64,000 nt of DNA from Coriobacteriia bacterium (GCA_013336165.1 JAAXUF010000001.1:186001-250000); one strand, 5' to 3'; positions 1-9,354 are shown, numbered from the stretch's first letter. Program-made: numbers and translations. Notes: generated from the sequence alone by a model not told the origin.

Positions 1-546
1 ATCCGGTGCAATCTCATGCTCAGCCAACGGCCACTTCACGCCGGTGACAGACACTGTGGCCGGTCCGCCAAACGCAACAAGTGAGATGATACTGCCCGTG
101 CCACAGAGATGCAGATTCTCCCGTCCGCCGGGGGTCAGGATCCAGATGGCGGTGGCGCGCTCAAGGAGCCGAGGACGCAGATCCGCGCCATGAACTAGCG
201 CCGACAAGCCGAGGAGTTCGTGATCGGCACGCCCTCCCCATCCCCCGGTCACGGTTGCCCTCTTGGCTCCCATGGAACGCGCCTGATTAAGCGCCAGCAC
301 AAGATCGCTCTCGTCCTTGTCGGCGGGCAGCTGCACCAATTGGGTGCCTGCCATTTCCAGAGCGATCTTGTCGGCGGGGGTAATTGAATCCAGGTCGCCG
401 ATGAGAGTGTGAGGCACGATGCCTGCACGCAAACACAGGTTTCCGCCGCCATCAACGGCGATGACGACATCCTCTTGCGCGGCGAGTTCTGCGACCCACT
501 CAGGATCCGGCGCTGCCGGCGATGCGCATACCAAGAGGACGTTCAC
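1..546 (-). CDS. thiN: Thiamine pyrophosphokinase (3' end beyond the left edge)
   Basis: Transfers pyrophosphate from ATP to thiamine, giving thiamine diphosphate. Reading from a GTG at 546, 182 codons are visible before the window ends, so the C-terminus is missing. Family motifs are clear: DGGG near residues 32-35, GDLDS at 50-54, then an ADKDESD stretch that binds Mg and ATP, and GGWGGRADHELLG further on, typical of the catalytic domain. The GTG lies 4 bases after the thiT stop and is preceded by AAAGGGTAGGG, a plausible ribosome site. It is translated behind thiT from the same riboswitch-led transcript, so uptake and activation of thiamine are controlled together. The short N-terminus matches the family; an ATG start is not available nearby. 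Confidence 0.93.
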   Translation of the reverse strand, partial: MNVLLVCASPAAPDPEWVAELAAQEDVVIAVDGGGNLCLRAGIVPHTLIGDLDSITPADKIALEMAGTQLVQLPADKDESDLVLALNQARSMGAKRATVTGGWGGRADHELLGLSALVHGADLRPRLLERATAIWILTPGGRENLHLCGTGSIISLVAFGGPATVSVTGVKWPLAEHEIAPD

Positions 547-550
547 TGCC

Positions 551-1132
551 CTACCCTTTCGCGGATGATGACCCGGTTGGCACTGCACGCTCAAGAACCG
601 GAAGCACTACTGCTGCGACGATGATGGACCCTATCAGTGAAGGCGCCAAGTAGCTGAGATTGTAGACAACGGAGTAGAGCCAGACAGGCTGATCGGCCGG
701 CGCATAAGCTGCGAAGAAAAGTACCCCTGAGACCCAGTGGGAAGCGAATCGGGCAACTCCCCCGGCGAGCATCGCGAGTACCGCGAGAGCAGACGCCTTC
801 AGCGGGGACAAGGCAATCAGTCGCTTGTATGTTGTTGCCCAAAGCCCGCTGAGACCGACCAGAGCGAATGCAATCGGGTAGTCTAGGAGAACCTGTGCCC
901 AGAATACGATGTAGGGCTCGACGAGCAGATCGACGGTGCCCCAGATTGCCCCGGCAACAAGCCCCACTGCAGGCCCTCGGCGCAAAGCGATTATGAAGAG
1001 AGGTACCATCGCGAGCGAAATCTCGCCGCCGGCGATATTGATGGGCAGCCTGAAACGCAGCATGTTCAGAACCGCACACAGAGCAACCGTCAGTGCGATT
1101 TCAACTAAGGTGCGGATTCGTTCAGATCTCAT
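551..1132 (-). CDS. thiT: ECF-type thiamine transporter substrate-binding subunit ThiT
   Basis: Integral membrane S-component that binds thiamine and works with a shared energising module (EcfA/A'/T) not present in this window. About 193 residues with five to six hydrophobic segments. The segment GGEISLAMVPLFIIALRRG, followed by a glycine-rich helix and WGTVDLL, is the family signature. The reading frame is open for about 90 codons further upstream, but that extension runs through the TPP aptamer and has no transport-like sequence; the ATG at 1132 starts the protein at MRSERIRTL and follows AGGAGAAGGACAGG. It sits directly upstream of thiN, which supports thiamine as substrate. A riboflavin or queuosine S-component is less likely given the thiamine context. 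Confidence 0.9.
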   Translation of the reverse strand: MRSERIRTLVEIALTVALCAVLNMLRFRLPINIAGGEISLAMVPLFIIALRRGPAVGLVAGAIWGTVDLLVEPYIVFWAQVLLDYPIAFALVGLSGLWATTYKRLIALSPLKASALAVLAMLAGGVARFASHWVSGVLFFAAYAPADQPVWLYSVVYNLSYLAPSLIGSIIVAAVVLPVLERAVPTGSSSAKG

Positions 1133-1208
1133 CGTATCCTGTCCTTCTCCTGGGCCCATGACGAGAGCCGAAAAGGCCAGACAGGGAGACGTCGCAAGAA
1201 AACGTCGT

Positions 1209-1302
1209 ACCATCGTGCGGCTCCGCATTATCGGAGCCGTCCTTTCGGTCGCGGCGCGTACGCCGCCTCTCAGCCGCCTTTCCAAGCAGCTCCCGACACG
1301 GT
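1209..1302 (-). promoter_or_regulatory. TPP riboswitch (THI element) upstream of thiT-thiN
   Basis: On the minus strand the segment reads TCGGGAGC, a short arm, GGCTGAGA, then an extra GC-rich hairpin, and finally CTCCGATAATGCGGAGCCGC. CTGAGA and GATAATGC are the two recognition motifs of the TPP aptamer, and the ends can pair (ACCGTG with CACGATGGT). Downstream, TCTCCCTGTC can pair with GGAGAAGGACAGG, which carries the ribosome site of thiT, so control is probably at translation initiation. The usual CCTGA element in the second arm is degenerate, hence slight caution. Confidence 0.8.
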
Positions 1303-1436
1303 ATGTGATTATCTTCACGCATTCTCGCCCAGAGGACGCAAGTTCGCAAGCGCTCTCGGTTGTGCGCTCGCCCAAACCGCGAGTATCCTGCATTCTCACG
1401 CAACTACTTGCCGAGCCGAAAGGAGCGCCCGTACCA

Positions 1437-1712
1437 ATGACCCGCTACGATTATCGCTGCACCGCTTGTGCCGAGTCGTTCGAAATCAGCAAGCCGATGG
1501 GCAAGACTGACGACGAACAGTGCCCGGTATGCGGTGCATCAGCAAAGCGCATCTATTCTGCCGCCGCAATCGCATTCAAAGGTTCCGGGTTCCATAACAC
1601 GGACTACAGATCTCAGCCCAAGGACGGCCAAAGCCACTCGGATTCCGCCCCCGGCTGCCCCGCCGAGAGCGGGACAGGATCCTGCGCGTCATGCCCGGCG
1701 GCGACTGGCTGA
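1437..1712 (+). CDS. FmdB-family zinc-ribbon regulatory protein
   Basis: A 91-residue protein starting MTRYDYRCTACAESFE with two CxxC pairs (CTAC near residue 8 and CPVC near 30), the FmdB/CxxC_CXXC_SSSS zinc ribbon. The tail is rich in Ser, Gly and Cys, including a CPAESGTGSCASCP stretch, which is common in this small family. The name comes from a regulator of formamidase in Methylophilus; the actual function in most bacteria is unknown. AAAGGAG precedes the ATG by about 12 bases. It is transcribed alone, divergent from thiT and facing glpX, with a shared hairpin terminator after it. Confidence 0.85.
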   Translation: MTRYDYRCTACAESFEISKPMGKTDDEQCPVCGASAKRIYSAAAIAFKGSGFHNTDYRSQPKDGQSHSDSAPGCPAESGTGSCASCPAATG

Positions 1713-1732
1713 TCTGCTTCACCGAAGCACAC

Positions 1733-1767
1733 AGACGGCCTCCCCATGAGTTATGGGGAGGCCGTCT
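1733..1767. terminator. Bidirectional hairpin terminator between the fmdB-type gene and glpX
   Basis: A perfect 15-base inverted repeat (AGACGGCCTCCCCAT with ATGGGGAGGCCGTCT) around a 5-base loop lies between two convergent genes. It has only a weak T run on either side, but position and stability make a terminator the best reading. Confidence 0.85.
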
Positions 1768-1809
1768 CATTCCTATGACCCTTGGGCGGGGCAGGGATTC
1801 TGCTTATTG

Positions 1810-2775
1810 TTAGTCCATCCGTACCCAGAACTTCTCGGTTCCGGTGCGAAACACCGTATCTACGAAGCGGACCGTCCTGCTGCTGGCATCCATCGCCACT
1901 GAGTGCGTGCGTGCGCCAGAACCGAAATACCGCACGCCGCGCAGCATCTCACCGTCCGTCACGCCGGTTGCAATGAAAGCGGCCTCGTCGGTATTGACGA
2001 GAGTGTCCATGGTAAGGATTCCGTCCAAGTGAGGGGTACCCATTTCGACGGCACGAGCCCTCTCTTCATCACTGCGCCACTCAAAGCGGCCCATGAAGCA
2101 GCCGCCAATGCATTTCATCGCCGCACACGCGAGAACACCTTCCGGGGCAGCACCGGTTCCAAGGTACAGGTGGATTCCGGTGCCCTCGATAGCGGTGGCA
2201 ACAGCGCCGAAGACATCTCCGTCCGAGATCAGCCTGATGCGTGCTCCCGTTCGGCGCACCTCGGCGATCAGATCAATGTGCCGCTCCCGCTCAAGGATGC
2301 AGACGACCAGGTCCCCAACATCGCGCTTGAGCGCGTTGGCGACGGCATTGATGTTCTCCGTGGGAGTGGCATCGATGTGAACTGCATCAGCTGCTTCAGG
2401 TCCGACTGCGATCTTCTTCATGTAGGTGTCCGGCGCATGAAGCAACGTACCGTGAGGGGCGAAAGCCAGAACAGCAAGAGAGTTCGACTGGCCGTAGGCC
2501 GTCAGGTTTGTTCCCTCGAGCGGGTCAACAGCGATATCGATGAGCTCGCCGCCTTTTCCGACCTTCTCGCCGATATAGAGCATCGGGGCTTCATCGCGCT
2601 CACCTTCGCCGATTACGATCGTTCCGTCGATCTCAACGGAGTTGAACGCTGCTCGCATTCCCTCCACAGCGGCATCATCTGCAGCGTGCTTGTCGCCCTT
2701 CCCCATCCAACGACCGGCAGCCAAGGCCGCAGCCTCGGTCACTTCCATCATTTCCATGACACGAGTAGCGCGCAT
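1810..2775 (-). CDS. glpX: Class II fructose-1,6-bisphosphatase GlpX
   Basis: Hydrolyses fructose 1,6-bisphosphate to fructose 6-phosphate in gluconeogenesis and is Mg/Mn dependent. About 321 residues, the usual length. Motifs: GKGDKHAADDAAVEGMR near residues 25-41, IGEGERDEAPML, and the metal-binding DPLEGTN around residue 83, all family hallmarks. I chose the ATG at 2775, which gives MRATRVMEMMEVTEAAA and follows GAGGGAGGAAAC; an earlier start ten codons upstream would include the ribosome site. It follows rsmB closely (about 50 bases) and may be co-transcribed with it, ending at the hairpin at 1733-1767. The cell can thus run gluconeogenesis; no class I enzyme is in this window. Confidence 0.95.
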   Translation of the reverse strand: MRATRVMEMMEVTEAAALAAGRWMGKGDKHAADDAAVEGMRAAFNSVEIDGTIVIGEGERDEAPMLYIGEKVGKGGELIDIAVDPLEGTNLTAYGQSNSLAVLAFAPHGTLLHAPDTYMKKIAVGPEAADAVHIDATPTENINAVANALKRDVGDLVVCILERERHIDLIAEVRRTGARIRLISDGDVFGAVATAIEGTGIHLYLGTGAAPEGVLACAAMKCIGGCFMGRFEWRSDEERARAVEMGTPHLDGILTMDTLVNTDEAAFIATGVTDGEMLRGVRYFGSGARTHSVAMDASSRTVRFVDTVFRTGTEKFWVRMD

Positions 2776-2826
2776 GTTTCCTCCCTCGGGACACATGGAA
2801 CCCATCGGCGGGTCACCATGAATTCA

Positions 2827-4188
2827 TTATGAAATGCGTACAAGCCGAGCAGCAAAATGGCCGTCGAGACCTCCGGGCTCAGGAAGGGACTGAAAGTACC
2901 CTTCCGCCGTGACGAACCGCTTCCACGTTTCCGGGACGTCTCCAGCGACCGAATCCACTCGGAAATCGTGTCCGGACACCGATTCGAGAAATCCGCGAAT
3001 GACTGCATCGTTCTCTCGCTTCGCGATGGTACACGTCGAGTACACCACGAAACCCCCTACACGGACAAGACCGGCAGCCTCAGTCAGAAGTTCCTGGCCA
3101 AGTGATGCCATTGCATTGACGTCTTCCGAGGTCACACGCCACCTCTTGTCCGGATGGCGCCTGAGTGTTCCGAGACCCGAACAGGGAGCATCGACCAGAA
3201 CCGCATCCACAGAGCCCGACACGGGGGCGTCGGCGATGGACGACATGTCCCGCGCGTCGCCGGTGAGTCCAACGACGCCGGGCACGCCGAACGACGCCAT
3301 GCGCTCCGCAAGTATGCGTGTCTTGAACTCGTGAGAATCGATCGCCGTGATGCTTGCGGGACCTCCGGAGCGAACCGCCTCCGCCTGAAGCAGTATGGAC
3401 TTGGTGCCTCTCCCCGCCCCAACCTCAACGATTCGCTCTCCGGACCGAGGTCGTACGAGCATGCAGACCAATTGCGCGCCGGCATCGGCGACGAGGACTT
3501 CACCCCGCGCGAGCGCGTCGCCGCCAACCGCGGATGCGGGATTATCCACACTCAGGCATCCAGGCAGGATGCACGATGTCGCTGTGGTTCCCTCCGCTCT
3601 GAGAGTCGCAAGCGCTTCCTCCGCCGAGGCGACAAAGGGATTCACGGCCAAGTGGAGCGGTGCGGGCTCGTTGTCCGCAGCCAGGACTGTCGCTGCGATG
3701 GCGTGACCCAGTTCGGTGACCCACATGTCTGTCAACCACAGCGGGTGCCCGTAGAGTCGTGCGAGCGCCGCCGAGTCGGCATTCGGGTCACCCCAGGGAA
3801 ACCCTGCGACATCGTCTGCAAGACGGCGCAGGATGGCATTCGCGAGCCCTGCCGCCTGCCGCCTGACCTCGCGAACGAGTTCCACGCCCTGATGGACCGC
3901 CACTCGGTCCGGCGTGCGAAGGTAGATCAACTCGTACGCTGCGACACTGAGTGCGTCCATGATCCGCGGCTCGACGCGCTTGCCGTCGAGATAGCGCTCG
4001 ACGGTCTCCCTCAGCGTTCCGCTGGTCTGGATAGACCCGTACGCAATTCTCGTTGCCAAGGCGGTGTCAGCACTCGACAGATTCGCTGCCTTGAGCGCGG
4101 CGTCAAGCGTTTCATGCGCGAATGAGCCGCGCTCTCTGACGCGGGTGAACACCTTGCGCGCTACCCGCCGAGCAGGACTGGCGCTCAA
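2827..4188 (-). CDS. rsmB: 16S rRNA (cytosine-967-C5)-methyltransferase RsmB
   Basis: SAM-dependent RNA m5C methyltransferase acting on the small-subunit rRNA. The N-terminal half is a NusB-like RNA-binding domain (SASPARRVARKVFTRV onward); the C-terminal half is the Rossmann methyltransferase with VGAGRGTKS, DAPCSGLGTLRRHPD (motif IV, catalytic Pro-Cys) and YSTCTI (motif VI, second cysteine). About 453 residues. I chose the TTG at 4188: it overlaps the fmt stop by four bases (TTGA) and has GGGGAG seven bases before it. A TTG five codons earlier is possible but coincides with the ribosome site. It is translationally coupled to fmt, a common def-fmt-rsmB arrangement. Confidence 0.94.
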   Translation of the reverse strand: MSASPARRVARKVFTRVRERGSFAHETLDAALKAANLSSADTALATRIAYGSIQTSGTLRETVERYLDGKRVEPRIMDALSVAAYELIYLRTPDRVAVHQGVELVREVRRQAAGLANAILRRLADDVAGFPWGDPNADSAALARLYGHPLWLTDMWVTELGHAIAATVLAADNEPAPLHLAVNPFVASAEEALATLRAEGTTATSCILPGCLSVDNPASAVGGDALARGEVLVADAGAQLVCMLVRPRSGERIVEVGAGRGTKSILLQAEAVRSGGPASITAIDSHEFKTRILAERMASFGVPGVVGLTGDARDMSSIADAPVSGSVDAVLVDAPCSGLGTLRRHPDKRWRVTSEDVNAMASLGQELLTEAAGLVRVGGFVVYSTCTIAKRENDAVIRGFLESVSGHDFRVDSVAGDVPETWKRFVTAEGYFQSLPEPGGLDGHFAARLVRIS

Positions 4189-5111
4189 AGGACAACTCCC
4201 CAAACGGCATTCGCGAGGTCACGAGCTCCTCGGGCCCATGCGCACACGTCCATTTCACTCCTGCTTTCGGGTTTCACTCGAGTAACCTCAAGCACTCCAT
4301 CTGCGAAGCCAAGGAGCAGTGCCTCATCCTTGCAGACAACTGATCCGGAAGGTATGTGATCCGACCCCACATGTGCATCAAGAAGCGTCAGAACGTAGCC
4401 GGCAACCTGTACCCGTGACGGGGCTGTCGGAAGCGAGGCGCGGATTCGGCGCAGAGCTTCGTCGGCACTCATTTCGGGTCCGACCAAGACGTCACCCTTG
4501 GTGACCTTCTCGGCGTATGTTACGAGGGCCTCGTCCTGCCGAGTCCACTCGGCACTTCCGCCTTCGATCGCCGGAAGCGTTGACACGAGCAGTCCCGCGC
4601 CCATCACGGCCAGCTTCTCGGTCAGATCGCGCGCAGTCAGATCGTCAGATGGTATCCCGGCTTGGGCGCAATACGCGCCGGTGTCCAGACCCTCTTCCAC
4701 CCGCATGATCGAAACGCCGACGGCACTGTCACCGGCCAGGATGGCGCGCTGAATGGGAGCCGCGCCCCGCCAGCGAGGCAACAGGGATGCGTGCACATTT
4801 AGTGTGCCCAGAGTCGGAATCTCAAGGATGTTCGCCGGTAGGATCAAGCCATAGGCGACCACGACGATCAGGTCGGGGGCCAGTTCGCGCAGAATCTCAT
4901 GCTCGTCTGTGGACCGTAGCGTCCTTGGCTGGTGAACGGGTATGCCGAGCTCATCCGCAGCAACCTTCACCCCGCATGGTCGCCGAGCAGACCCTCGGCC
5001 CGACACAGAGTCGGGGCGTGTGTAGACGGCGAGCAGAGTGTGCCCCGCTGCATCCAAAGCCTTCAACGAAGGCACGGCAAACGCGGGCGTCCCCATGAAT
5101 ACGACGCGCAT
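4185..5111 (-). CDS. fmt: Methionyl-tRNA formyltransferase
   Basis: Formylates Met-tRNA(fMet) with 10-formyl-tetrahydrofolate for translation initiation. 308 residues. The start MRVVFMGTPAFAVPSLKAL is the classic N-terminus. The catalytic core shows NVHASLLPRWRGAAPIQRAI (formyl-transfer Asn, His and following loop) and GVSIMRVEEGLDTG. The C-terminal tRNA-binding domain follows from about residue 205. ATG at 5111 is preceded by GAGGGGATTGTTC. It lies 27 bases after def and overlaps rsmB by four bases, so the two steps of N-formyl addition and removal are made together. Confidence 0.96.
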   Translation of the reverse strand: MRVVFMGTPAFAVPSLKALDAAGHTLLAVYTRPDSVSGRGSARRPCGVKVAADELGIPVHQPRTLRSTDEHEILRELAPDLIVVVAYGLILPANILEIPTLGTLNVHASLLPRWRGAAPIQRAILAGDSAVGVSIMRVEEGLDTGAYCAQAGIPSDDLTARDLTEKLAVMGAGLLVSTLPAIEGGSAEWTRQDEALVTYAEKVTKGDVLVGPEMSADEALRRIRASLPTAPSRVQVAGYVLTLLDAHVGSDHIPSGSVVCKDEALLLGFADGVLEVTRVKPESRSEMDVCAWARGARDLANAVWGVVL

Positions 5112-5138
5112 GAACAATCCCCTCACATTTGCGTCGGA

Positions 5139-5663
5139 CTAAATGATATGCGTTTGACCCGGCTTCGCGCCGTGAGCGAGTGCATCGCGGTATCGTTGCA
5201 GTGCTGCTTTGCGCTCTTCGGGCGTTGCCCTGTCAATGATCAGCATTCCGTCCAAGTGGTCGATTTCGTGCTGAAGGACGCGGGCGTGGAAATCCGACGC
5301 CTTGATGCGAACCTTCTTGCCGTTGAGGCTCAGTGCCTCGCATGTGACTCTCACAGGGCGCAGTATCGGCACGGTAATCCCTGGGAGCGAAAGACAGCCT
5401 TCGTCGTCGACTTCGCATGCGTCACTGGCTTCGACGATCCTCGGATTGCACAGAGCGATCGCGCTGCGCTTGCCTTCGTCGACGTCGTAGACGATTACGC
5501 GCTTCAGCACGCCGACCTGCGGGGCAGCCAGACCCACCCCTGGCGCCTCGTACATGATCCGGGCCATCTGCCTGGTCAATTCACGCAGTTCATCGTCCGC
5601 TGTCGGATCGACCTCTTCCGACCGCGCCTTCAGGACTGTATTCGGATGCAGAAGTACTTCCAT
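5139..5663 (-). CDS. def: Peptide deformylase
   Basis: Metalloenzyme that removes the formyl group from nascent proteins. All three motifs are present: GVGLAAPQVG (motif 1), EGCLSLP (motif 2, metal Cys) and HEIDHLDG (motif 3, two metal His and catalytic Glu). 174 residues from the ATG at 5663 (MEVLLHPNTVLK); a ten-codon upstream extension was rejected because family members start at this point. First gene of def-fmt-rsmB. Confidence 0.96.
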   Translation of the reverse strand: MEVLLHPNTVLKARSEEVDPTADDELRELTRQMARIMYEAPGVGLAAPQVGVLKRVIVYDVDEGKRSAIALCNPRIVEASDACEVDDEGCLSLPGITVPILRPVRVTCEALSLNGKKVRIKASDFHARVLQHEIDHLDGMLIIDRATPEERKAALQRYRDALAHGAKPGQTHII

Positions 5664-5734
5664 CGTTCTTGCTTTCCTCGTGTCTCGTGGCAAACGAACC
5701 TACGCAGCGCTCAATATCGCCTTCTTCTGCAGGT

Positions 5735-5743
5735 ATCATACCA
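5735..5743 (-). promoter_or_regulatory. Possible extended -10 promoter for def-fmt-rsmB
   Basis: On the minus strand TGGTATGAT (TG-N-TATGAT) lies about 72 bases before the def start, in the 90-base gap after priA. No good -35 was found, as expected for an extended -10 element. Its place in the only gap fits a fresh transcript, but priA read-through cannot be excluded. Confidence 0.4.
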
Positions 5744-5753
5744 GCCCTTCAGC

Positions 5754-7994
5754 TCAGAGCATGTCGACCGGATCGATATCGGTGACAACCGATACGTCGC
5801 TGCGGCGGCGCACCTGATGCAGCACATCCCCAACCAGACCCGGAAGGTCATCTCCGAGAGGAGCCTTCACCATTGCGTGCCAACGCCAGACTCCTTTGAG
5901 ACGAGCGATCGGCGCCGGACTTGGCCCAAGAATCAACCACGCTTCAGGTGCAGTTTCGCGCAACCGGGCCGCAATCTCGTGTGCGCATTCAGAGACCTGT
6001 GCCGCGTCTTCGCCCCAGATCATGACGTTCGCCAACCGAGAATATGGTGGGTAGCTGAGCTCTCGGCGCAGCTCTCTCTCCGGAACGTAGACAATCTCAG
6101 GATCGTGCGCCGCGACGGCGGCGATGGCGGGGTGGTCGGGCCAATAGGTCTGTATGACGACGAGACCGGGCCTGACTCCACGGCCGGCTCTACCGGCGAC
6201 CTGTTCCAGAAGCTGGTATGTCCTCTCGGCAGCACGGAAATCGGGCATATGAAGGGTCGTATCGGCGTTGATAACCCCCACCAGCGTCACGTCGGGATAG
6301 TCCAGCCCCTTGGCGATCATCTGGGTGCCGAGGAGGACGCCGCTTTCGAGGCTCTCAAACTCCGCAAGAGCCCGTTCGTGACCGCCCTTGCCTTTGGTCG
6401 TGTCCGCGTCCATGCGCACACGCGGGAGATCGGGAAGAAGAGCAGCCAGTTCGGCCTCTACACGCTGGGTGCCCGCTCCGAACTGCCGCAGATACGGACT
6501 CGCGCACCTCGGACACACCGGAGGGACACTCTGCGAGATGCCGCAGTGGTGACAGACAAGCTTGCTTCCGACTTCATGATAGGTCAGCGACGTGGAGCAA
6601 GTTTCACACGTGGGCACGAACCCGCACTCCCGGCAGAGCAGAAACGAAGCGAAGCCGCGCCGGTTCAGGAAGAGAACCGCTTTCTCACCCCGAGCCGCGA
6701 CTCCGTGCAGCGCCTCAGCAAGCGGGCGAGAGAACATGGACCGGTGACCTGCCGCGAACTCTGCCGACATGTCGACAACGCAAACCGCAGGCAAGTCCCG
6801 GCCTGTCACGCGCTCAGGCATGTGCACGCGCGTCCATTCACCGTCTTGGCAACGGCGTTGCGCCTCCATTGACGGCGTAGCGCTGCCGAGCACCAAGGGT
6901 GCGCCTGTCAGACTGGCGAGCTTGGCGGCCACTTCTCGTGCATGATAGCGGGGCGAGGATCCTTGTTTGTACGAAGGTTCGTGCTCCTCGTCGATCACGA
7001 TGAGGCGCAGATTGTTGAACGGAGCGAAGATCGCAGATCGGGCGCCGATGACCACGTGCGCCGAGCCCTCGCGAACGCGGTCCCACTGGTCGTAGCGTTC
7101 GCCGGAGGAAAGGCGGGAGTGGAGCACGGCGATATCCTCGCCAAACCGTGAGCGGAACCGTCCGACGGTTTGCGGCGTCAGTGAGATTTCCGGCACTAGG
7201 ACGCAAGCACATCCTCCGCATGCGATTGCGGACTCGATCGCCCGAAGGTAGACTTCCGTCTTTCCTGAGCCGGTCACTCCGTCCAGAAGAATGACTTCCC
7301 CTACACCCTGTGAGACGGCACCTTCGATGGTCTCAAGCGCCAGTTTCTGCCCATCAGAAAGGTTCGAGTGTCTCGGAGCGGCGCGACGGACTCCGCCAGC
7401 ACTCCGAACGCGTCGTCGGTACTCGATGCCGACAGCACCCGCCTCTTGGAGCCGCTTGAGAGCCCCGTCACAACTGCCGAGATTGGCGACAAGCTCCGCC
7501 GCCCGAACCGGTCCTTCGCTGAGGGCGTCAAGCACGGCTCGCTGAAGTGTAGCTCCGCGCTTGGGGACGAAACCGTTTCTCTCTGGCGTCCGAACCACCC
7601 AGCGGTCATCGACAGGGCCGACTTCGGCGGCTTTGAGAACCCACTGCGCACCCGTTTCCCTGCCTCTGACGATCCGTGGTGTTGCCCCTGGTGGCAGGAA
7701 CAGCCTAACTGTCTCCGCGAGGGGTGCCACGTATTCCTTGGCCATCCACTCCGAGAGCCATACCCCATGATCGCGGAAGAACGGCTCCCCCATCACGGCT
7801 TTGATTGGCAGGAGCTGTTCATGCGCGCTGACCTCGGCCAGCCCGACCACATAGCCTATTGCTGGCCTGTGTCCGAAATCCACAAGAACACACGATCCGA
7901 CTTGGACGTTGCCAAGGCCGACCGGAACGTCATAGTCAAACGGCTTATCGAGCTGCCGTGTCGGAATATCGAGGATGACGCGTGCGACGCTCAA
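5754..7994 (-). CDS. priA: Primosomal replication restart helicase PriA
   Basis: Superfamily 2 helicase that reloads the replisome at stalled forks. Order: 3' DNA-binding domain (SVARVILDIPTRQLDKPFDYDV), winged-helix region, Walker A GVTGSGKTE, Walker B DEEH (VIDEEHEPSYK), a zinc-binding insertion with eight cysteines in CxxC pairs (CRECG, CETC, CHHC, CPRC), then the second helicase lobe with QVAGRAGRG. 746 residues from a TTG at 7994, which gives the family N-terminus and has GGAGG four bases upstream; spacing is short, and an in-frame ATG at 8027 is the alternative. It follows metK by under 100 bases. Confidence 0.94.
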   Translation of the reverse strand: MSVARVILDIPTRQLDKPFDYDVPVGLGNVQVGSCVLVDFGHRPAIGYVVGLAEVSAHEQLLPIKAVMGEPFFRDHGVWLSEWMAKEYVAPLAETVRLFLPPGATPRIVRGRETGAQWVLKAAEVGPVDDRWVVRTPERNGFVPKRGATLQRAVLDALSEGPVRAAELVANLGSCDGALKRLQEAGAVGIEYRRRVRSAGGVRRAAPRHSNLSDGQKLALETIEGAVSQGVGEVILLDGVTGSGKTEVYLRAIESAIACGGCACVLVPEISLTPQTVGRFRSRFGEDIAVLHSRLSSGERYDQWDRVREGSAHVVIGARSAIFAPFNNLRLIVIDEEHEPSYKQGSSPRYHAREVAAKLASLTGAPLVLGSATPSMEAQRRCQDGEWTRVHMPERVTGRDLPAVCVVDMSAEFAAGHRSMFSRPLAEALHGVAARGEKAVLFLNRRGFASFLLCRECGFVPTCETCSTSLTYHEVGSKLVCHHCGISQSVPPVCPRCASPYLRQFGAGTQRVEAELAALLPDLPRVRMDADTTKGKGGHERALAEFESLESGVLLGTQMIAKGLDYPDVTLVGVINADTTLHMPDFRAAERTYQLLEQVAGRAGRGVRPGLVVIQTYWPDHPAIAAVAAHDPEIVYVPERELRRELSYPPYSRLANVMIWGEDAAQVSECAHEIAARLRETAPEAWLILGPSPAPIARLKGVWRWHAMVKAPLGDDLPGLVGDVLHQVRRRSDVSVVTDIDPVDML

Positions 7995-8081
7995 AGGGCC
8001 TCCGTGTTCGCTGAACGTGGCAAGCATACACAAGACCGCCGACACGCCAAGGCGTCAGCGGCCCGGAAGTGCCCGTCGCCC

Positions 8082-9314
8082 CTAGGAATCCAACCGTGCG
8101 GCCGCGACCAGCTGGTCAACCTTGTCGGTGCGTTCCCACGTGAAGTCCCTGTCGGTACGCCCGAAGTGTCCGTATGCAGCTGTCTTGCGATAGATTGGAC
8201 GCAGCAGATCGAGATCGCGAATGATCGCGCCCGGGCGCAGATCGAACACCTCTCGCACCGCCTCCACGATGCGGGCAACCGGGAGCGTCTCGGTCCCGAA
8301 CGTCTCCACCATCAGCGAGAGCGGATGCGCCACGCCGATCGCGTAGGCGAGCTGGATCTCACAGCGTTGCGCGAGGCCGGCCGCCACGACGTTTTTCGCG
8401 ACCCAGCGGGCGGCATACGCGCCGGAACGGTCGACCTTGGTCGCGTCCTTTCCGGAGAATGCTCCGCCTCCGTGGCGCCCCATGCCGCCGTACGTATCGA
8501 CGATGATCTTGCGTCCGGTGAGCCCGGTGTCTCCCATGGGTCCGCCGATGACGAAACGGCCTGTAGGATTGATGAAGATCTCGGATGCCGACCAATCAAG
8601 GTTTTCGAGTTGAAAGACGGGCGCAATCACGTGTTCGATGATGTCGGGCCGGAGAAGCTCCTCGACGTCGACGCTCTCGGCATGCTGGGTCGAGATGAGG
8701 ATCTTCTCGACGGCAACCGGTCTTCCGTCGACATAGCGGACAGAGACCTGAGTCTTCCCGTCCGGGCGCAGGTATCCCAGTACTCCGCCTCTCCTGACGG
8801 CGGCAAGCCGTTCAGCCAACCGATGGGCCAGGTATATCGGCATGGGCATCAGTGTCGAAGTCTCGTCGCAGGCATATCCGAACATCATGCCTTGGTCACC
8901 GGCGCCGATCTCGTCCAGTGGATCCGCGGTCTCGCCTCTCTGGGCCTCGAACGACTCGTCAACTCCCAACGCGATGTCGGGACTCTGCTCGTGTATCGTT
9001 GAGACGACGCCGCAGGTCTCAAAATCAAACCCGTATTTCGCCCGTGTATATCCGATGTCACTGACCACGCCCCGGGCGATGGACTGAACGTCGACATACG
9101 CGTTCGTCCTGATTTCGCCGCCGACGACGATCAACCCGGTCGTGATGAACGTCTCGCATCCGACTCGTGCGCGGGTAACGTCACCATCTTTGCCGAGTTC
9201 GATCTCCCGGGCGAGTATCGCATCCAGAATGGCATCGGATATCTGGTCGCAGATCTTGTCCGGATGACCCTCCGTCACCGACTCCGACGTGAAGAGGAAT
9301 CCTCTTTCCGACAT
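8082..9314 (-). CDS. metK: S-adenosylmethionine synthetase
   Basis: Makes SAM from methionine and ATP. 410 residues, slightly longer than the E. coli enzyme. Signatures: [20 protein letters not shown] at the N-terminus (active-site His and Asp), [12 protein letters not shown] in the centre, and [18 protein letters not shown] in the C-terminal half. ATG at 9314 has AAGGAGA seven bases upstream. The leader carries an S-box riboswitch and terminator, so expression falls when SAM is plentiful. priA follows and may share the transcript. Confidence 0.97.
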   Translation of the reverse strand: MSERGFLFTSESVTEGHPDKICDQISDAILDAILAREIELGKDGDVTRARVGCETFITTGLIVVGGEIRTNAYVDVQSIARGVVSDIGYTRAKYGFDFETCGVVSTIHEQSPDIALGVDESFEAQRGETADPLDEIGAGDQGMMFGYACDETSTLMPMPIYLAHRLAERLAAVRRGGVLGYLRPDGKTQVSVRYVDGRPVAVEKILISTQHAESVDVEELLRPDIIEHVIAPVFQLENLDWSASEIFINPTGRFVIGGPMGDTGLTGRKIIVDTYGGMGRHGGGAFSGKDATKVDRSGAYAARWVAKNVVAAGLAQRCEIQLAYAIGVAHPLSLMVETFGTETLPVARIVEAVREVFDLRPGAIIRDLDLLRPIYRKTAAYGHFGRTDRDFTWERTDKVDQLVAAARLDS

Positions 9315-9354
9315 GATGTCTCCTTGCCTCGCTATTCGTAAGCTTCAGTCGCGC

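Noticed and set aside
4932-6872. A 646-codon plus-strand open frame
   Set aside because: It runs antisense to fmt, def and priA, has no known protein pattern and is rich in His, Arg and Cys, as expected from high-GC shadows of real genes.
7368-9002. A 544-codon plus-strand open frame
   Set aside because: Antisense to priA and metK; the minus strand carries complete family motifs.
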